Positions 10,399 through 22,640 of a stretch of 64,000 nt of DNA are shown here, piece by piece. Numbering within the stretch: the first letter of the stretch is position 1; each line of letters opens with the position of its first letter. The stretch comes from Pictodentalium vernedei (Eukaryota > Mollusca > Scaphopoda > Dentaliida > Dentaliidae), in assembly GCA_031216915.1 (NCBI GenBank), contig CM062289.1, forward strand, positions 389,152,674 through 389,216,673, given 5' to 3'. The notes beneath the pieces are model-generated. The model was not told where the DNA came from, searched no databases, and worked only from the letters and a program-made list of their open reading frames with translations. The position numbers and the translations under genes were made by a program.

Positions 10399-13232
10399 AT
10401 GTCTTCCAACAGTGTGCCTCCGTCGTCACAATTAATGAAGGGCTAGCGGAAAAGTGCTCATGTAATACGCCAATTGCCTAAGAGGACCCTAGTAGGTTCG
10501 ACGGCCTTTGACGTCCGCTAGCTCGCCCGGTGTAGCGTCCATTCACCGAATGGTTCGGCAGCCGGGTTCGTCCGTTGCGGTCTAGAAGGAATTTTGGGGT
10601 GATGCGAGCACTATAAAATTAACTTAATGCACACCCAGTGACGGCGGATCGGAGGGAGAACGGAGGAAGCCTTTTAGTCCGGTTCATAGCTCGTTCCGGT
10701 CCATCCGGACGGCAAGCGAGAGAGGCCCCTCTCTCGTTCAACAACATCTGGCCCCAGATGTTGTGGTACAATGTGTCGTTAGCGGAGCATACGTCCGTCG
10801 CTCGGGACGCTCCGTTGTATAGGCAGTCCGCTGAGACTGCTAAGGCTTCCTCTTCTCGTCAGCGCACACGACCGCACCTTGGCTGCGTGACCGCCGATAT
10901 ATTACCAGCTTCGCCGATCAAGGATTCTTCGGCGACCAGGTCACACCATCCGGCAGCCAGGGATTCGAGACCGATGGACTCCGGACGTTCGCATAGGAAA
11001 AGTATGCGGGAGCCATCTGATGCGGAGCTGCCCTCGGCGAAGCAGCGATAGACTGCGCCTCCGCAGGTCTCAACGCCGGACATTCTTGTGCACATAGCAC
11101 AGCTTATCGCAGCATCCCAGCAGCCGACAGAAACGGTGTCGGATCGAGAATTATCCGACAGCGCTGGGTCGGTAGCCGGGGACTCGAGGCCTGCAGACTC
11201 CAGACGTTCGCATAGGAAGTGTGCGGGAGTCAACGTACACGGAGCTTCCAGCGGCAATGCATCGTAAGTCCGCTACTGCACAGGCCTCGGGAACGGATGT
11301 GCTTTCCTTAATAGCACAGTTTATCGCAGCATCCCAGCATCAACTGAATCTGTCGCATATATTTTATCCGACGATGCTGGGTCGGGACGCTCCGCGGAAG
11401 CGGGTACGGACGTCCGAAAGTTTCATCCGGTCCGACGGGATACCGAAAGGGATTCGGTGGATTTCAAGCTTTCCCTTTCGGATCAACATATGCTGCGATG
11501 CCGGATAAGAAACTGATAGCGTCGGTGGACTTAGTAATTTTTTGGTTCGGTTCAGGGACATCGTCCCTCAGTTCCGACATAGTCCAATAATGTCACACAA
11601 ACTTTCGAATTATTGAACGACGCTATATATATTATTATTTTATGCTTGCTATCCAAGCATTTCTGGTTTCTTGTTCGAAGAGTTATGGAGATGTCTTTCA
11701 AAAGTGTGCCTCTGTCGTCATAGTTAATGAGGAGTTAGCGGCAATAAGTGCTCATGGAATATGTCTATCGCTTACGGAGCGACATTCGCTAGCTCACCCG
11801 GTGTAGCGTACATTCATCGAATGGTTCGGCTGCCGGGTTCGTCCGTTGCGGTCTAGGAAGGAGATTTGGGTGATGCGAGCACTTTAATTACTTTAGTACT
11901 CACCCAGTGACGGCAGATTGAGGACAGATCGGAGGAAGCCAACAACATAGGGGACCGCATGTTGTGGTTCAGATATTTTACATTCGGAGCATATGTCCGT
12001 TGCTCGGGACGCTCCGTTATATTGACAGTCCGAGAGACTGTCTTTAATGCTTCCTCATCCTCACAGCAGGGCACACGACCGCACATTGGCTACGTGACCT
12101 CGAGTATCCGATCAGTTTCGGCATTTAGTGATTCCACAGCGAATAGGTTGCGTCATCCGGTAGCCAAGGGACACGAGGCCTATAAACTCCGTTCGCTCGC
12201 ATATTGGAAGTATGCACGGGGTAACGATCTTGGAGCTTCCTGCGGCAATGCATCGTAAGTCCGCTGCTCCTCAGGCCTCAGTGACGGACGTGCTATCCGA
12301 GTTAGCACAGTTGTTTCGCAGCATCCCAGCAATTGACGGTTTCTCGGTCGAATCAGGAATTATCCGACGGCGCTGGGTCGGTGCGGTCCGCGGTTGCATC
12401 AAGCTACGGACGACCGAACGCTTTATAGGGTCCGACAGGATGGCGAAAGGGATTCGAAAGATTTCGAGTTTTCCCTTTAGTAGTATCGGAAGATGCCTTT
12501 CATATCTTCTGGCATTTCTTCCAGTGATTATTTTTCGGACTTCATTGCTGCGATCTTGGATAAGAGACTTATAGCGTCATTGGACTCGGATTTTTCGATC
12601 GGTACAGGGACTTTGTCCCTGACTTACCGACGCAGTCCAATATTGTCATTACAACATGTGTTTTATTTTTCGACGCTATATATTTATATATATATACAAG
12701 CCTGCTACTAAGCATGATAGTTTAGTTTCTTGTCCGCGTGGCTCATTTCTGCCATTTTATCTTTTTTACATATAGTTTATTTTGGCAGAGCAGGGCATAC
12801 CGAGAGTTCATATGCGTCTAGACGGTGTGATTAAAGACTGCATATATTCTTTTTCGCCGTTTATGTCTTTTCCAATTTCAATGTTGGGAACGACATTATG
12901 TATAGTAGACTTAACTTAGACGCTTTATTATACGTAATCCGCCTTACTGAGGCGTTATCATTACGTCTTCAAGAAAAGATTTACGGGATATTATTCTCAA
13001 TGTAATTTCTTTTGAGGGCAGTAGTTTGTTCACGTATAACTCCGCCCTTCAGTGGCTGATTGGAGTTGGTTAGACGTGATGCAGCCCTAGCTACATCCAC
13101 GCGTGGATAGTAGGTTAAGAACTCTCTCAGAGTCGCTTCGTTCTCGGAGGAGCTTCTCTTCGACGGCAACTTTCCGGCAATCCATGAATTGCTTGATTTA
13201 TACATTCTCTTGTCTATCTAGTGTTACAAGAG
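10399..13232 (+). pseudogene. DIRS-A2 duplicated gag-like region, broken
   Basis: Two gag-start units lie about 1,291 bp apart (10399 and 11690), followed by the gag C-terminal half. Stops and frameshifts match those of A3. An internal partial duplication around 10970-11220 repeats the 'gactccggacgttcgcatagg' segment. Confidence 0.65.
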
Positions 13233-15110
13233 ATTCAGACTGGGGCAAACATTCGGTGGTTGACTCAGAGAGTGCCGCCGCAGTTGCCGGACCCGAGTGT
13301 GGCTGTTATGACGGTTGCCAGTCAAACAGATTGGGATATATACTGATCCCTACGGATTCGAAGTGCCAGGGTCTTTGGGTTCCGCAGTCTTTTAGCTATC
13401 AGTTTAACTTCCGCGGAATAATGTTTTTTAGGCTTGCTTTATGTCATTGCATGAACATTATTCAGAAACGCATGCCCAAATTCCTGTCCTTTAATTCGAC
13501 AGTAGTGGCGTATCTCCGGAACCAGGGAGGCACTCTTTCGTTTCCGTTATTCAATTTAATGGAAAGAATCCGTCTGTTGGTTATAGTACACCAAGTTCAG
13601 TTTTGATCCGTCATATTCTGGGTCGTCTGATTGTTTTATCGCACTCCCGTTCTCTTACGGGTCGCTTGTTGCTGTCAGAATGGACTCTCAACAAACAAGT
13701 ATTCAATCAGATTTGCTATCTATGGGAGCGCCCAATGATGTTTTATTTATGACACAGCTTGCTAATCATTTTGCAGACGTATGTGTTGGCTTGTCCAGAT
13801 CTCTGAGCTAATACTGTTAACGCTCTATTGATCTATAGGACGGAATGATAGGATACGCGTATCCTCCGGCGCTGTTGTTTTAGCAGGTATTGCTAAGATA
13901 AACAACCACAATACATTTCTGTTGATAGCATCTCTATCTTCACAGAGATCATGAGTAATTTACTCTCTTGTCTACTGTGGATCTTAACGTGAAATCTTCC
14001 TCTATGTGAGGATCTTTTTTCACTGGGTAAATCGTGTCATCTTTATCACAACCAGCAAGGTCGCAACCTTCATGTATTCCGTTGTGTGGTCCGTATTGCA
14101 TTGTAAGCACTGTACTGGACGAGCTTTGGACGCGATTTCTTACTATAGGAGATCCTCTTCTTCGCTATTCTATGCGACTAAAGTGGAGGCTCTTCCGTCG
14201 TGGTGTAGGGATCATTATGTTCATATGGTTGATCCCTCCATACTACTCATTGCTATTTTTTAGTATACTTGTTTCACAAGATCTACTGCAGCCTGTTGTT
14301 ATTTAGGTTATAGGTTTATGTTACCTCATACCTATGCACTCTACGATAGTTTACAATTGAGTCTTTTGTCTCTTTATCTAAGTCAGTCAGTAACTTTTTG
14401 ATAAATAGACTTAGAATCTTTGGATTAAATTCCTATACGGATTTTAACTTCAGGTTCTTATTTAGCTAAGTAATCATTTGAACCTCTGGAAACAGTAGTT
14501 TTCAAATTCTGACCTTTTAGACAGTAATTCTGTTGATTTCTCTTTTACTGTAGAGTCAGTGAGTTTCATGCACTATCGATGGATGATTTTCACTTTCATA
14601 GTTTCGGAATCAATACTTCCGTTACTATTTAGGTTGGATTGTTGCATAAGAGTTAGGCTCCTATTATCCGGAACCTATTATTTTAAGGCCCTTCCGTCTT
14701 CGTATGGGCATAGGCCTTTACTCTTTCCGGGTACAGTTTATGTATTTATAAACAGATATCTGTTTATTACAAGGGCGTAAGCTTCTTCTGTCTTTGATGT
14801 CTAGTAGAAGGACGTTACGCTCCATTTTATTGTTAATGGATTCTATTAACTAGCGTACTGCTTATGGTATATCATTGGCTTAGCAGTTGTGCTTAAGATT
14901 TCGGCTCATGAAGTAAGAGTTCTTCTACTTCTTGGGCTTACATTAATAGTGTTGCTATTATAGATTTTTGAAGGCTGCTCATTGCACTCAGCCATCCATT
15001 CATGAATTTTATCTCAGAAATATCGAGTCCATTTCTGGAGGCCTCTATTGTTAGGTCTATTATCTACTGCTCAGAATGTCATTCACTTAACAGTTGCTAC
15101 TATAGCTAGG
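13233..15110 (+). pseudogene. DIRS-A2 RNase H and tyrosine-recombinase remnants
   Basis: It begins at the shared deletion junction before 'acaagagattcagactgg', then follows A4 through RNase H, the post-RNase H domain and the recombinase. Frames are broken throughout. HxxR relics ('gctcatgaagtaagagtt') are near 14905-14925. Confidence 0.6.
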
Positions 15111-15671
15111 TAGGCTGTCTGTTTCGGCAGTGTCTCCGTTCGGCTGCCCTCTTCGCTCTGGGCTATTTGACCCAGGGCAAGAAAAAGGGGGGGGGGAGAG
15201 GGTGTTCCCTTGGGTCACCTGTTTTTACTATGAAAACAAGGGGATACCTCCTCCGGAGTTAGTAATTCTGAGCTGTTATTGGGATGGTTGTTTAGTGAGA
15301 AGTTTAAGTTATAAAATTCATTCAAGTCTTAGTTTTTAAAGTATAGCTTTTGAATATTGCATATGTCAACGGACATGATTATGCAATTCTCACACACTTT
15401 TAGGAGTATAAGAGTCTCTATTCTCTAGACTTACTTTATTATTGGCTTACTTTAAAAATTATTAGTATAAGGATTATTGGATATTAATAGAGTACATGGA
15501 TGTATGAAGCTCAATTTTTGGAAGGTGTTGTATCTTTCTAATTTATCATAAATAAGAAAGATACATGTAAGGCCTATTTCTTCTTTTCCCTACAGGGGAT
15601 GACTCTATTTTATTTTATTGAGCGTATTCCATTTTGCTCTATGTCCTTGGCCCTCCAGCCTTTTTACTATT

Positions 15672-15760
15672 CAGCTATGTCTGGGTCATTGGTACAGTAT
15701 AAAAATGTTAAAAAATTTATAGTAATTTATATATTTTTTATACTTACCAATGACCCAGAC
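15672..15760 (+). repeat. DIRS-A2 internal complementary region
   Basis: It is the reverse complement of the left terminus (to 15706) joined directly to the reverse complement of the right terminus (from 15707), with the same junction as in A1 and A3. Confidence 0.87.
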
Positions 15761-17073
15761 GGGGATGGCCCTCCCAGGAGTTGGGAACTCTTGCCTCCCC
15801 GCTGAGTACATAGCGCTTACCAGGCACTGGTTATTAGAATGATAAATGGCGCCAATTTCGGAACGTCCTTGACACTGCGCATGCGCAGTAGGGGTGAAGT
15901 GTGGAGGGCCTTTCAGGACATGTTTTCTTTAGTTTTAGATGCAAATTTTGGGGATTGGGGGGCAAAATTTGTGTTTGGCCCTATATTTTAAGAGTTAGCA
16001 CCAGCTATGTCTGGGTCATTGGTAAGTATAAAAAATATATAAATTACTATAAATTTTTTAACATTTCAATGGTTTTATGTACAAAATGTTTGGAGATATT
16101 TTCGACCTTTTCAGCACTATATCAGTTATGGTGCAGTGTTGAAAGTTTTGGATCTATTTGGGTAATTATGGGTACTTGCGCCGACCTGCGGTAACCTGCG
16201 ACGATCTGTGGTGTTTAGGCACACCCCAGAGCCCGGTTGTTGTGGTAATTCGATCTTCCAAAGCTCAGCGCCCCACCTAACCACACCGGTTACTCACTGG
16301 AAGTAGTTGGTCATTTACGAAGGGGATTTGGAATGGGGTGATCATTTTTCAGTGAAACGTGAAAATTATGCCACAGCCAGCCCAGTACGAAACATCTCGG
16401 GGATATTTTGTTGTCCATTTATCACTACGAATGAAAAAACGTCCAAGTGCCGTAAATTACCAACTTTTTAGAGATTTTTTTCACCAAAAACATAATTTTT
16501 TTCTCAGCCTGCTTTAGAAAATTGCGAATTAGAAATTTTTCCCAATATATTGAAAATTACGGCAACTCATATGTTTGAGCCGTTTGTCTCCAAAATTGGC
16601 TATAATTATCTGAAAGTGAAATCCAAAATGCACAATAAATTTGTGCGTATTTTTGCGCATTTTCGATTGGACAAGATTTTATACGTATGTCATTTATTTT
16701 TCGATTTGACTGCTACCTGTATACAAGCAAAGGTGTGCCTTTAATATATAATCAATTTCAGCAATTATCCTGCATCTCAAATTCATTTAATCCGCCTGTC
16801 AAACGTGTTGCAATAATCACAACACGGCCGTTGACAGAAATGAGAATTGGTCATCAGTTCTTACGTAATTGGTGATGTTTCACACAAACTTAATGACCTT
16901 GCCATTGAGAGTAGAGCACATGCTTTTGTATTTGTAAACAAAAGCTGGTGGATTCAGTTTTTGTCTGGTATGTCGACTTTCCGGGAGATTTTTGGTCCAA
17001 ATTGACTCCCGGGCGGGAGGGGATAGCTAATTCCGGGAGAATCCCGGGCATTCCGGGAGAGTTAACATGTCTG

Positions 17074-17711
17074 CATTCCCCTCACCCTAAATTTCCCTAA
17101 CTGCGCATTCCATAGTTTATACACATTGCTGCAAGAAGTGTAAAACAGGTGGAAACCAGACCTGTTAACTCTCCCGGTTTAAGGCACCAACTCACGCTCT
17201 CACGGTCACATCCTATTTTCTCCCGATTTGACACTTTTCAAAATAGTTGTCCTGTTCTATTTTGAAAATTAAACAAGTTGGTCATGATATATAAATTTAT
17301 AATGCAGAATGCTTGTTGGAAACGATAATTTATCAAAGATACACATTGAGTTTTACCAATGAGTTCCGAGAATTCCCATGTTGTTGATGGAAAAGTCTTG
17401 GAAATCGAAAGTAGCTTTTCGAAAACGAGTGTATTATAGTCTGTTTTTAAAGACGTTATTTTCGTAAAGCCATTCTGGACTGGGGCATTTTGGAGCAAGG
17501 AAGAAGACCCAATTATTATTATTACCTGATGTGATCCCTGCAAAAATAGCTGCTCCAAAATAAATATGAATTAATACCCCGAGTTGTAATATCCAGTTTG
17601 ATCCATGCTACATGAAAGACTGTTTTGAAAACAAAACAAGGGAGAGCCATATTGTTTACAACAATGGAGACACATTATGTGCTCCAGGGTGGTCAAATTA
17701 AATATAGTTCG
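17074..17711. other. Intronic stretch with a lone hAT-like end
   Basis: 'Cagacctgttaactctcccg' at 17158 resembles the end of the hAT-like element, but no matching right end was found. The rest is AT-rich with no convincing gene. A 106-residue antisense frame at 17238-17558 has no recognisable domain and is probably chance. Confidence 0.4.
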
Positions 17712-18487
17712 ACAAAATGATGATTTCGCACGCCGAAGGCGCGCAGGGACGGTATGGGGGACAAGCCCCTTTCGACCCTCTGTAACTGTATAGGATGGCT
17801 GTCACATGTCTAGGCGTGTTGAAGGAGGAAAAGGATCCGGTACTCAGCAGGTGTCTCCAGTTGTGGGTAGGCGGTCTCGTTGATTAATGTCGGTTGGACC
17901 CTCGGGTGAGGACCAGTGTGGGAGGTTGGGTCCTCTCACAAAGGTACTACCTCTCCCCGAGGGTGCAGTCGATCTGGATTTTCGGGCAAGTATAGTCTGC
18001 CGCTTCGAGGATGATTATGAGTGATGGCCATCACTGGCAAGTATAATCTGCCTCAGGCTGTCTCTGATATAGTTGGACTCTTTGAAGGAAAACAACAATG
18101 ACCCCTTTCGGGGACCACCAAGAAGAAGACCCGAACTTCCCTGGTTCGAGGGCAGGCCTGCATTGTAGTCCTATTGGGCTGGGACAAAAAGATGCACAAT
18201 GCGCTTACAAAAAGGGGCAGAGGCGGGACGCAGGACCAACGCTCGCCTCCCTCAAAGTGGTTGACCACTTTTAGGGATGGAGCAGGGGTTGTTCAGGAAC
18301 CGTGGGGGTGACTGTTTCCATAACGGTTAGACTGTCTGTAGCGGTTATTGGGGTGCTGATCAAAAAAACATCTTCTGTGTACCTGCTTAAAAGAAGAAGG
18401 TAGAATTAGTTTTAATTAGAATATGTAAACTGTAAAGATAAAGGTAGCACCTCTTTAGTTGCGTGCCCTTGTGGTATCTGCTTTGTG

Positions 18488-19040
18488 TGTAAGGAGAGTA
18501 TGGAATGCACGAATCTTTACATTCGTAAGAGCAGTAACATACTCTCGTGTGGTATTGTGCTGTGTGTGTGCTTGTCGCTATGGGGGAGAGTATGAAATGC
18601 ACGAATCTTTACATTCATAAGAGCAGTAACATACTCTCGTGCTTGGGACCCCAATCGTTCCCTATTTATTATATTGTTTTAAGGTGCCGGGGTCGCGAGC
18701 ATTTTAAGTGGGCTGAACTTCCTAGTTTGCAGCGGGACGGTAACAGGTCTAGCACACTAGACCACACCCGAGGGTGTTTTTTTCCTGTTGTGTCCTTCGC
18801 TGGAAGTGGCCTTATTTAAGTTAGTTTAAGTTTATTTGAAGTTGAGGGTGCCAGGGATCGCGATCGTTTAATGGGGGTTGAGCTTCCAAGGCTGTCAGCG
18901 GGAGGGCAACAGGTCTAGCACACTAGACCACACCTGAGGGTGTTTCTTTCCTGTTGTACCCTTTGCTGGTTGCGGACTTATTTATTTTAATTTAGTTTAG
19001 GGGTATTCGGGGGCGTCGGGGATCGCAGTTCACCTTGTCA
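18488..19040 (-). repeat. Tandem duplications in the LINE 3' region
   Basis: A unit of about 56 bp ('gagagtat(g)gaatgcacgaat...catactctcgtg') occurs at 18494-18549 and 18586-18641. It contains inverted 'gagagtatg/catactctc' ends. A second unit of about 163 bp starts at 18682 and 18845, with a partial third near 19010. It includes 'aacaggtctagcacactaga'. Confidence 0.7.
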
Positions 19041-19065
19041 TTCCCTAGTTTTTATTCGAGCGGTC

Positions 19066-21379
19066 TTAGTTTTGGTTACAAGTTTTGGGCTTTTGTCGGC
19101 TTTCGCAAATTGCTCCAAGTTCGGAGATTAGTTCGCTGTCGGCTAACCGGTCATGATTTTTCGCAGCCAGGGTGGCTAGGCGGTCTTTGTTGGTGGGGAT
19201 ATCGGCCCTGTCGTGGAGTGTTTTGATGGGTGTGTCCCATGGGGCACATAGGGCAACTCTAAGCGCGTGATTTTGGACCCTCTGGAGCTTTCCCATATTA
19301 GTTTGGTTGAGGTCAGTTAGTATGATTGCACCGTATTCGAGTACTGGGCGCACAAAGGATTTGTATAGTTTGAGTAGGGTGGACTGGTTGGCTCCCCATG
19401 AAGTTCCCTTGAGCATTTTCAGTAAGTTAATTCGTTTGGTAGCTTTTTTCGCCATGTCGTCGGTATGTTTGTTGAAGGACAATTTTTGATCAATGGTGAT
19501 GCCCAGGAATTTCGCTTCTTTACATTCTGGGAGGGTGTTATCCATAAGTTTTAGGTCAAAATCCTTTTTAGTTTTCTTTCGAGTAAAGGTTATTCGTTGG
19601 GTTTTATTGGCGTTTAGCTTAATTCTCCATTTGGCACACCATTCTTCAAGCACGTCGAGAGCGCGTTGCAAGGGTTTTTGGAGCAGATTGGCCGTATTGT
19701 TAGAGTCCCAGAGGCCCTTATCATTCCGCGAATTGGGAAACCTGAACGCAGTCATCGGAGAAGCTAAGGTCATTTATGAAAAAGATGTATAGGAGGGGGC
19801 TTAGGACGGATCCTTGGGGGGTGCCTGCTTCGAGGGGGACACTGTCGGACATTTCATTGTTCACTCTGACTTTAATTTCGCGATCATTTAAGAAGGAGGA
19901 TAGTAATCTAATCAGTTTCACGGGGAGTCTCATTTTAGATAATTTGTAGCGCATTCCATTATGCCAAACAGACTCGAATGCTTTTTCAACGTCTAGTAGG
20001 ACTGCCGTGCCTATTTGCTGATTGCTGATAGCAGTTTTCATTTGGGTCACTAGTCGGTAGACATGTTCGATGCCTTCTTTATGGTTTCTGTAGGCTCTTT
20101 GCCATTTATTGAAGAAGTCGATGTCTTCAAGGTCCCCCCTGAGCCGATTGGTAAGGATCCTTTCGAAAGTCTTACCAATGCAGCTGAGCAGGCTGATTGG
20201 GTGGTAGCTGGCTGGATCGGAAGGGTCCTTATCGGGTTTTGGTATCATGACACCGATGGCTTTTTTCCAGCATTTGGGGAAGTAGCCATGGGTGAGGCAT
20301 GCGTTGAATAGTTTGTTTAGTTTTTCGATTAGGGAGTTTGGGCTTTGTTTTAAAATTTTGTAGCTTACTTCGTCTTCGCCGGGTAAGGAGGAGTTTTTGC
20401 ATTTTTTTATAACATTAATGATTTCGTCATTGGTGATGGGGGTGACGAGGTCATCATCGTCCCCTTCTTCTGGCTCGTTATCAAAATTGGGGTCCCGGTA
20501 GATATCGGGGTGTTCATTGATGAAGTTGTCGATCGCGTTGATGATGGCGTCATCATTGCCCGTGCTCTCGCATTGGGTTTCTAGTTCTGCTGCATTGGAT
20601 GGGGGGGAGTTAGTGAGTTTGACATCAATGATGTCGCGGTAGAGGTTCCAATTAATTTTCCTGAAGTTTCTACGGAGAGTGGGGGGGGGGGGGGGGGGGG
20701 GGTACCTGAGTGGGCCATTTCCAAGCCGCAGAGAGGCATGGACCGGGAGGTGGTCACTGCCTAAGTCATCGTCGCCGACCCAGTGGTCGTCGATATGGTT
20801 TATCAGTGAGTCGCTAGCGATAATTAGATCAAGGATTTTGGATGAGAATAATGGGTTATTACTGATATAAGTAGCTGAGCAGTCATTCATAACCACTTGA
20901 AGGTTATGTTTTTTTGTGATTTCCAGGAGGGCTTCACCGTTTGGGGTAGTTTTGTTGCAGCCAAAGTACAGGTGTTTGGCATTGAAGTCGCCGAGGAAAA
21001 TGCAATGTTTGTATTTCCTCGTAAAGAAATCAAAGACAGTATCAGAAACAATTTTGCTTGGGTCATTATAATAACAAACAATCGCGATGTTTTTATTATC
21101 AACAGTGATTTCAGTAGTAATCACTTCTGCGTCGAGGTGATTAGTTTTTATGGTTTTGGTTTTGATGTTCTGCTTTATTAGAAGGGCGACGCCGCCACCA
21201 GTGGTGGTTAATCGATCTCTTCTGATAGTGCTGAACCCGCTTACCGAGAAGTTTTTACTGGGTCGAAGCCAACTTTCGCAGATACAGATAATGTCTGTGT
21301 CTTCGAAATATCGGCTGATCTGAAGTTTCTTATTGTTAACGCTTCTAGCATTCCACATGGCTATTTGTAACTTATTCAT
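19066..21379 (-). pseudogene. LINE ORF2: endonuclease and reverse transcriptase, frameshifted
   Basis: The frame starts at the ATG at 21377-21379 (MNKLQIAMWNARSV). The N-terminal part is an AP-like endonuclease, with WNARS, CESW, LGDFNAKH and SDHLPVH as landmark residues (about aa 8-215). The RT domain follows, with 'YHPISLLSCIGKTFERIL', 'LLDVEKAFESVWH' and 'GTPQGSVLSPLLY'. The catalytic FADD box is cut by one extra base at about 19757-19762, giving an early stop. The C-terminal thumb region continues in another frame to 19066. Apart from this lesion the two halves are long and open (552 and about 235 codons), so the copy looks fairly young. A G tract at about 20680-20701 may also affect the frame. 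Confidence 0.85.
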
Positions 21380-21430
21380 GATGGGTTTGTAGTTTAATTA
21401 TGGTGTTTTGATAGAGATTTAATAGCGACC

Positions 21431-21740
21431 TTATTGGGTGTTGATTGAGGCTTTAATTAGGGAGTCCGAGATCTGTGCCTTGAAAAGCCGGGACGCTGAC
21501 CGGCTAACATCTTGGCAGATATCCGATAGGCTGGTATTTACGTGTTTGTTCAATATGGTGAACAGTGCTCCCGCTACTAGCGAACAGATGGTGTGGGGGG
21601 AGGAAGCACTGTCGGGAGTTTTTAAGTTAAAGTTTTTTAACTCAATGTTTTGTTTAACTTTTTTATAGTGGGGACACCCGCGATAGCTACTGACGTGGGC
21701 CCCTTTGCAATTTGGGCATGATGGGGAATCAGACTTGCAG
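21431..21740 (-). pseudogene. LINE ORF1 C-terminal fragment (zinc knuckle)
   Basis: Read on the - strand from 21740 the frame is open to a stop at 21431-21433. It includes CPNCKGAHVSSYRGCP, a CX2CX4HX6C-type knuckle as found in ORF1/gag proteins of Jockey and I-group LINEs. Such proteins bind the element's RNA. The start is lost to 5' truncation. About 50 bp separate it from the ORF2 start. Confidence 0.75.
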
Positions 21741-21749
21741 TATAGTTCG

Positions 21750-22640
21750 TATTTTTATCAAATGCATTGTATGCCAAATATATTCTCATATATATATGGT
21801 TACGTGAAATTAAAATTATATAAACTCGAAATATAAATTAAATAAAAACATAATCTCTCAAGTATTATTAATCAAGTATTATTAACTTCAGCTGACCTAT
21901 TATATATACTATTGTTATGGTTCATACCAAATTCATCCGTTTTGTGTAAAAAAAAATATAATTGAAAGTTTGTTGAAAACTGAAAAAAATCTGTTGTGAG
22001 ATATCACAACAATTAAGTTACCTCCCCTTACTTATATACAAACAAATTGAGAACATGTCAAGCGGAGTATTTTGTCTTCATTTTGAACCAATAGGATTAT
22101 TTTGTTTGTTTTTTTCACAATGGGAGTTATGAATACTGAGGGCACCTTCTCTAACATGAGTAATACAAAACACAGTTCAAATATTTTTTTTGATAAAAAA
22201 CAAAAATGAAATTACTACAACCACACACAACTTCATTGTATCGGCAACAACAGGTGTTTTTTTTTTTTAAACAAAAAGATATGTATTGTTAGCATTGAGT
22301 AATTTTTATTGTACAATAAAACCTGTCAAAAGATAATAAGAACGAATATTTTCTCACCAAAAATGTACAGATTGAACAAAGAATTTACATGAATAAATGG
22401 CATGAGTGAAGGAATGCTTGTGTTGGTTCTTGAACGTTTTAGTACTGGGACGTTTCGGCCCAAGATGTTTCAGCCTCCATGTATTGAAGCACCGGGATAG
22501 GCTTGCATGAGCAAGGAAAAATGGCCGGACTGAGGGGGAGGGGGTTGGTACTGGCAAAGGCTAGATAGGCATTCACTCACATTTGTGTGTGTCTGTCAGA
22601 GGGGTGGGGGGGGTTGTCCCTGGGGAGGGGGGGGGGGTGC
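21750..22640. other. AT-rich intronic sequence, nothing recognised
   Basis: There are no splice-flanked coding segments, domains or paired inverted ends. Short homopolymers are present (T run at about 22258, G runs at about 22604-22638). Confidence 0.4.

Larger units (their letters stand above)
9060..16062 (+). mobile_element. DIRS-A copy A2, non-autonomous YR retrotransposon
   Basis: This 7,003-bp copy has ITRs at 9060-9262 and about 15834-16062, an ICR at 15672-15760 and CTGCGCATGCGCAG at 9208-9221 and 15875-15888. Gene remnants follow the same order as in A1: duplicated gag (about 10399-11640 and 11690-12720), gag C-half (to about 13232), RNase H remnant (to about 13680) and recombinase remnant (about 14000-15110). 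RT is absent. Relative to A1 it has about 160 bp more in the first gag unit (near 10970-11200). It lacks about 80 bp in the second unit (junction 'gaggaagcc/aacaacat' at about 11941). A3 shares both differences, so A2 and A3 form a subfamily. Confidence 0.88.
8514..17073. mobile_element. hAT-like non-autonomous element, copy 1 (split by DIRS-A2)
   Basis: The ends are CAGACATGTTAAC at 8514 and GTTAACATGTCTG ending at 17073, a perfect 13-bp inverted repeat. They are flanked by an exact 8-bp direct repeat CATTCCCC (8506-8513 and 17074-17081). Without DIRS-A2 the element is about 1,557 bp. It has no transposase-like frame. An 8-bp duplication and a CAG start fit the hAT superfamily. It contains long C tracts at about 8651 and 8884. 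Copy 2 is at 50463-59043. Confidence 0.8.
17712..21740 (-). mobile_element. 5'-truncated Jockey-like LINE
   Basis: A non-LTR retrotransposon on the - strand, flanked by a 9-bp direct repeat TATAGTTCG (17703-17711 and 21741-21749). On the - strand it contains the C-terminal end of ORF1 with zinc-knuckle residues, ORF2 with an AP-like endonuclease and RT, and a long 3' region with internal duplications. Its 3' end reads 'aaatcatcattttgt' and has no poly(A). Truncation removed the ORF1 start and the 5' UTR. The clade call rests on the ORF1 zinc knuckles, the 'PQGSVLSPLLY' RT motif and the C-terminal 'SFVRPVLEYGA' segment. Confidence 0.85.

Noticed and set aside
10859..11257. 132-codon antisense frame (also at 53251-53649)
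   Set aside because: It is the shadow of the GC-rich gag remnant on the other strand, kept in both copies only because A2 and A3 are near-identical.
17238..17558. 106-codon antisense frame
   Set aside because: No homology was recognised, there are no splice sites, and it is AT-rich. Probably chance.
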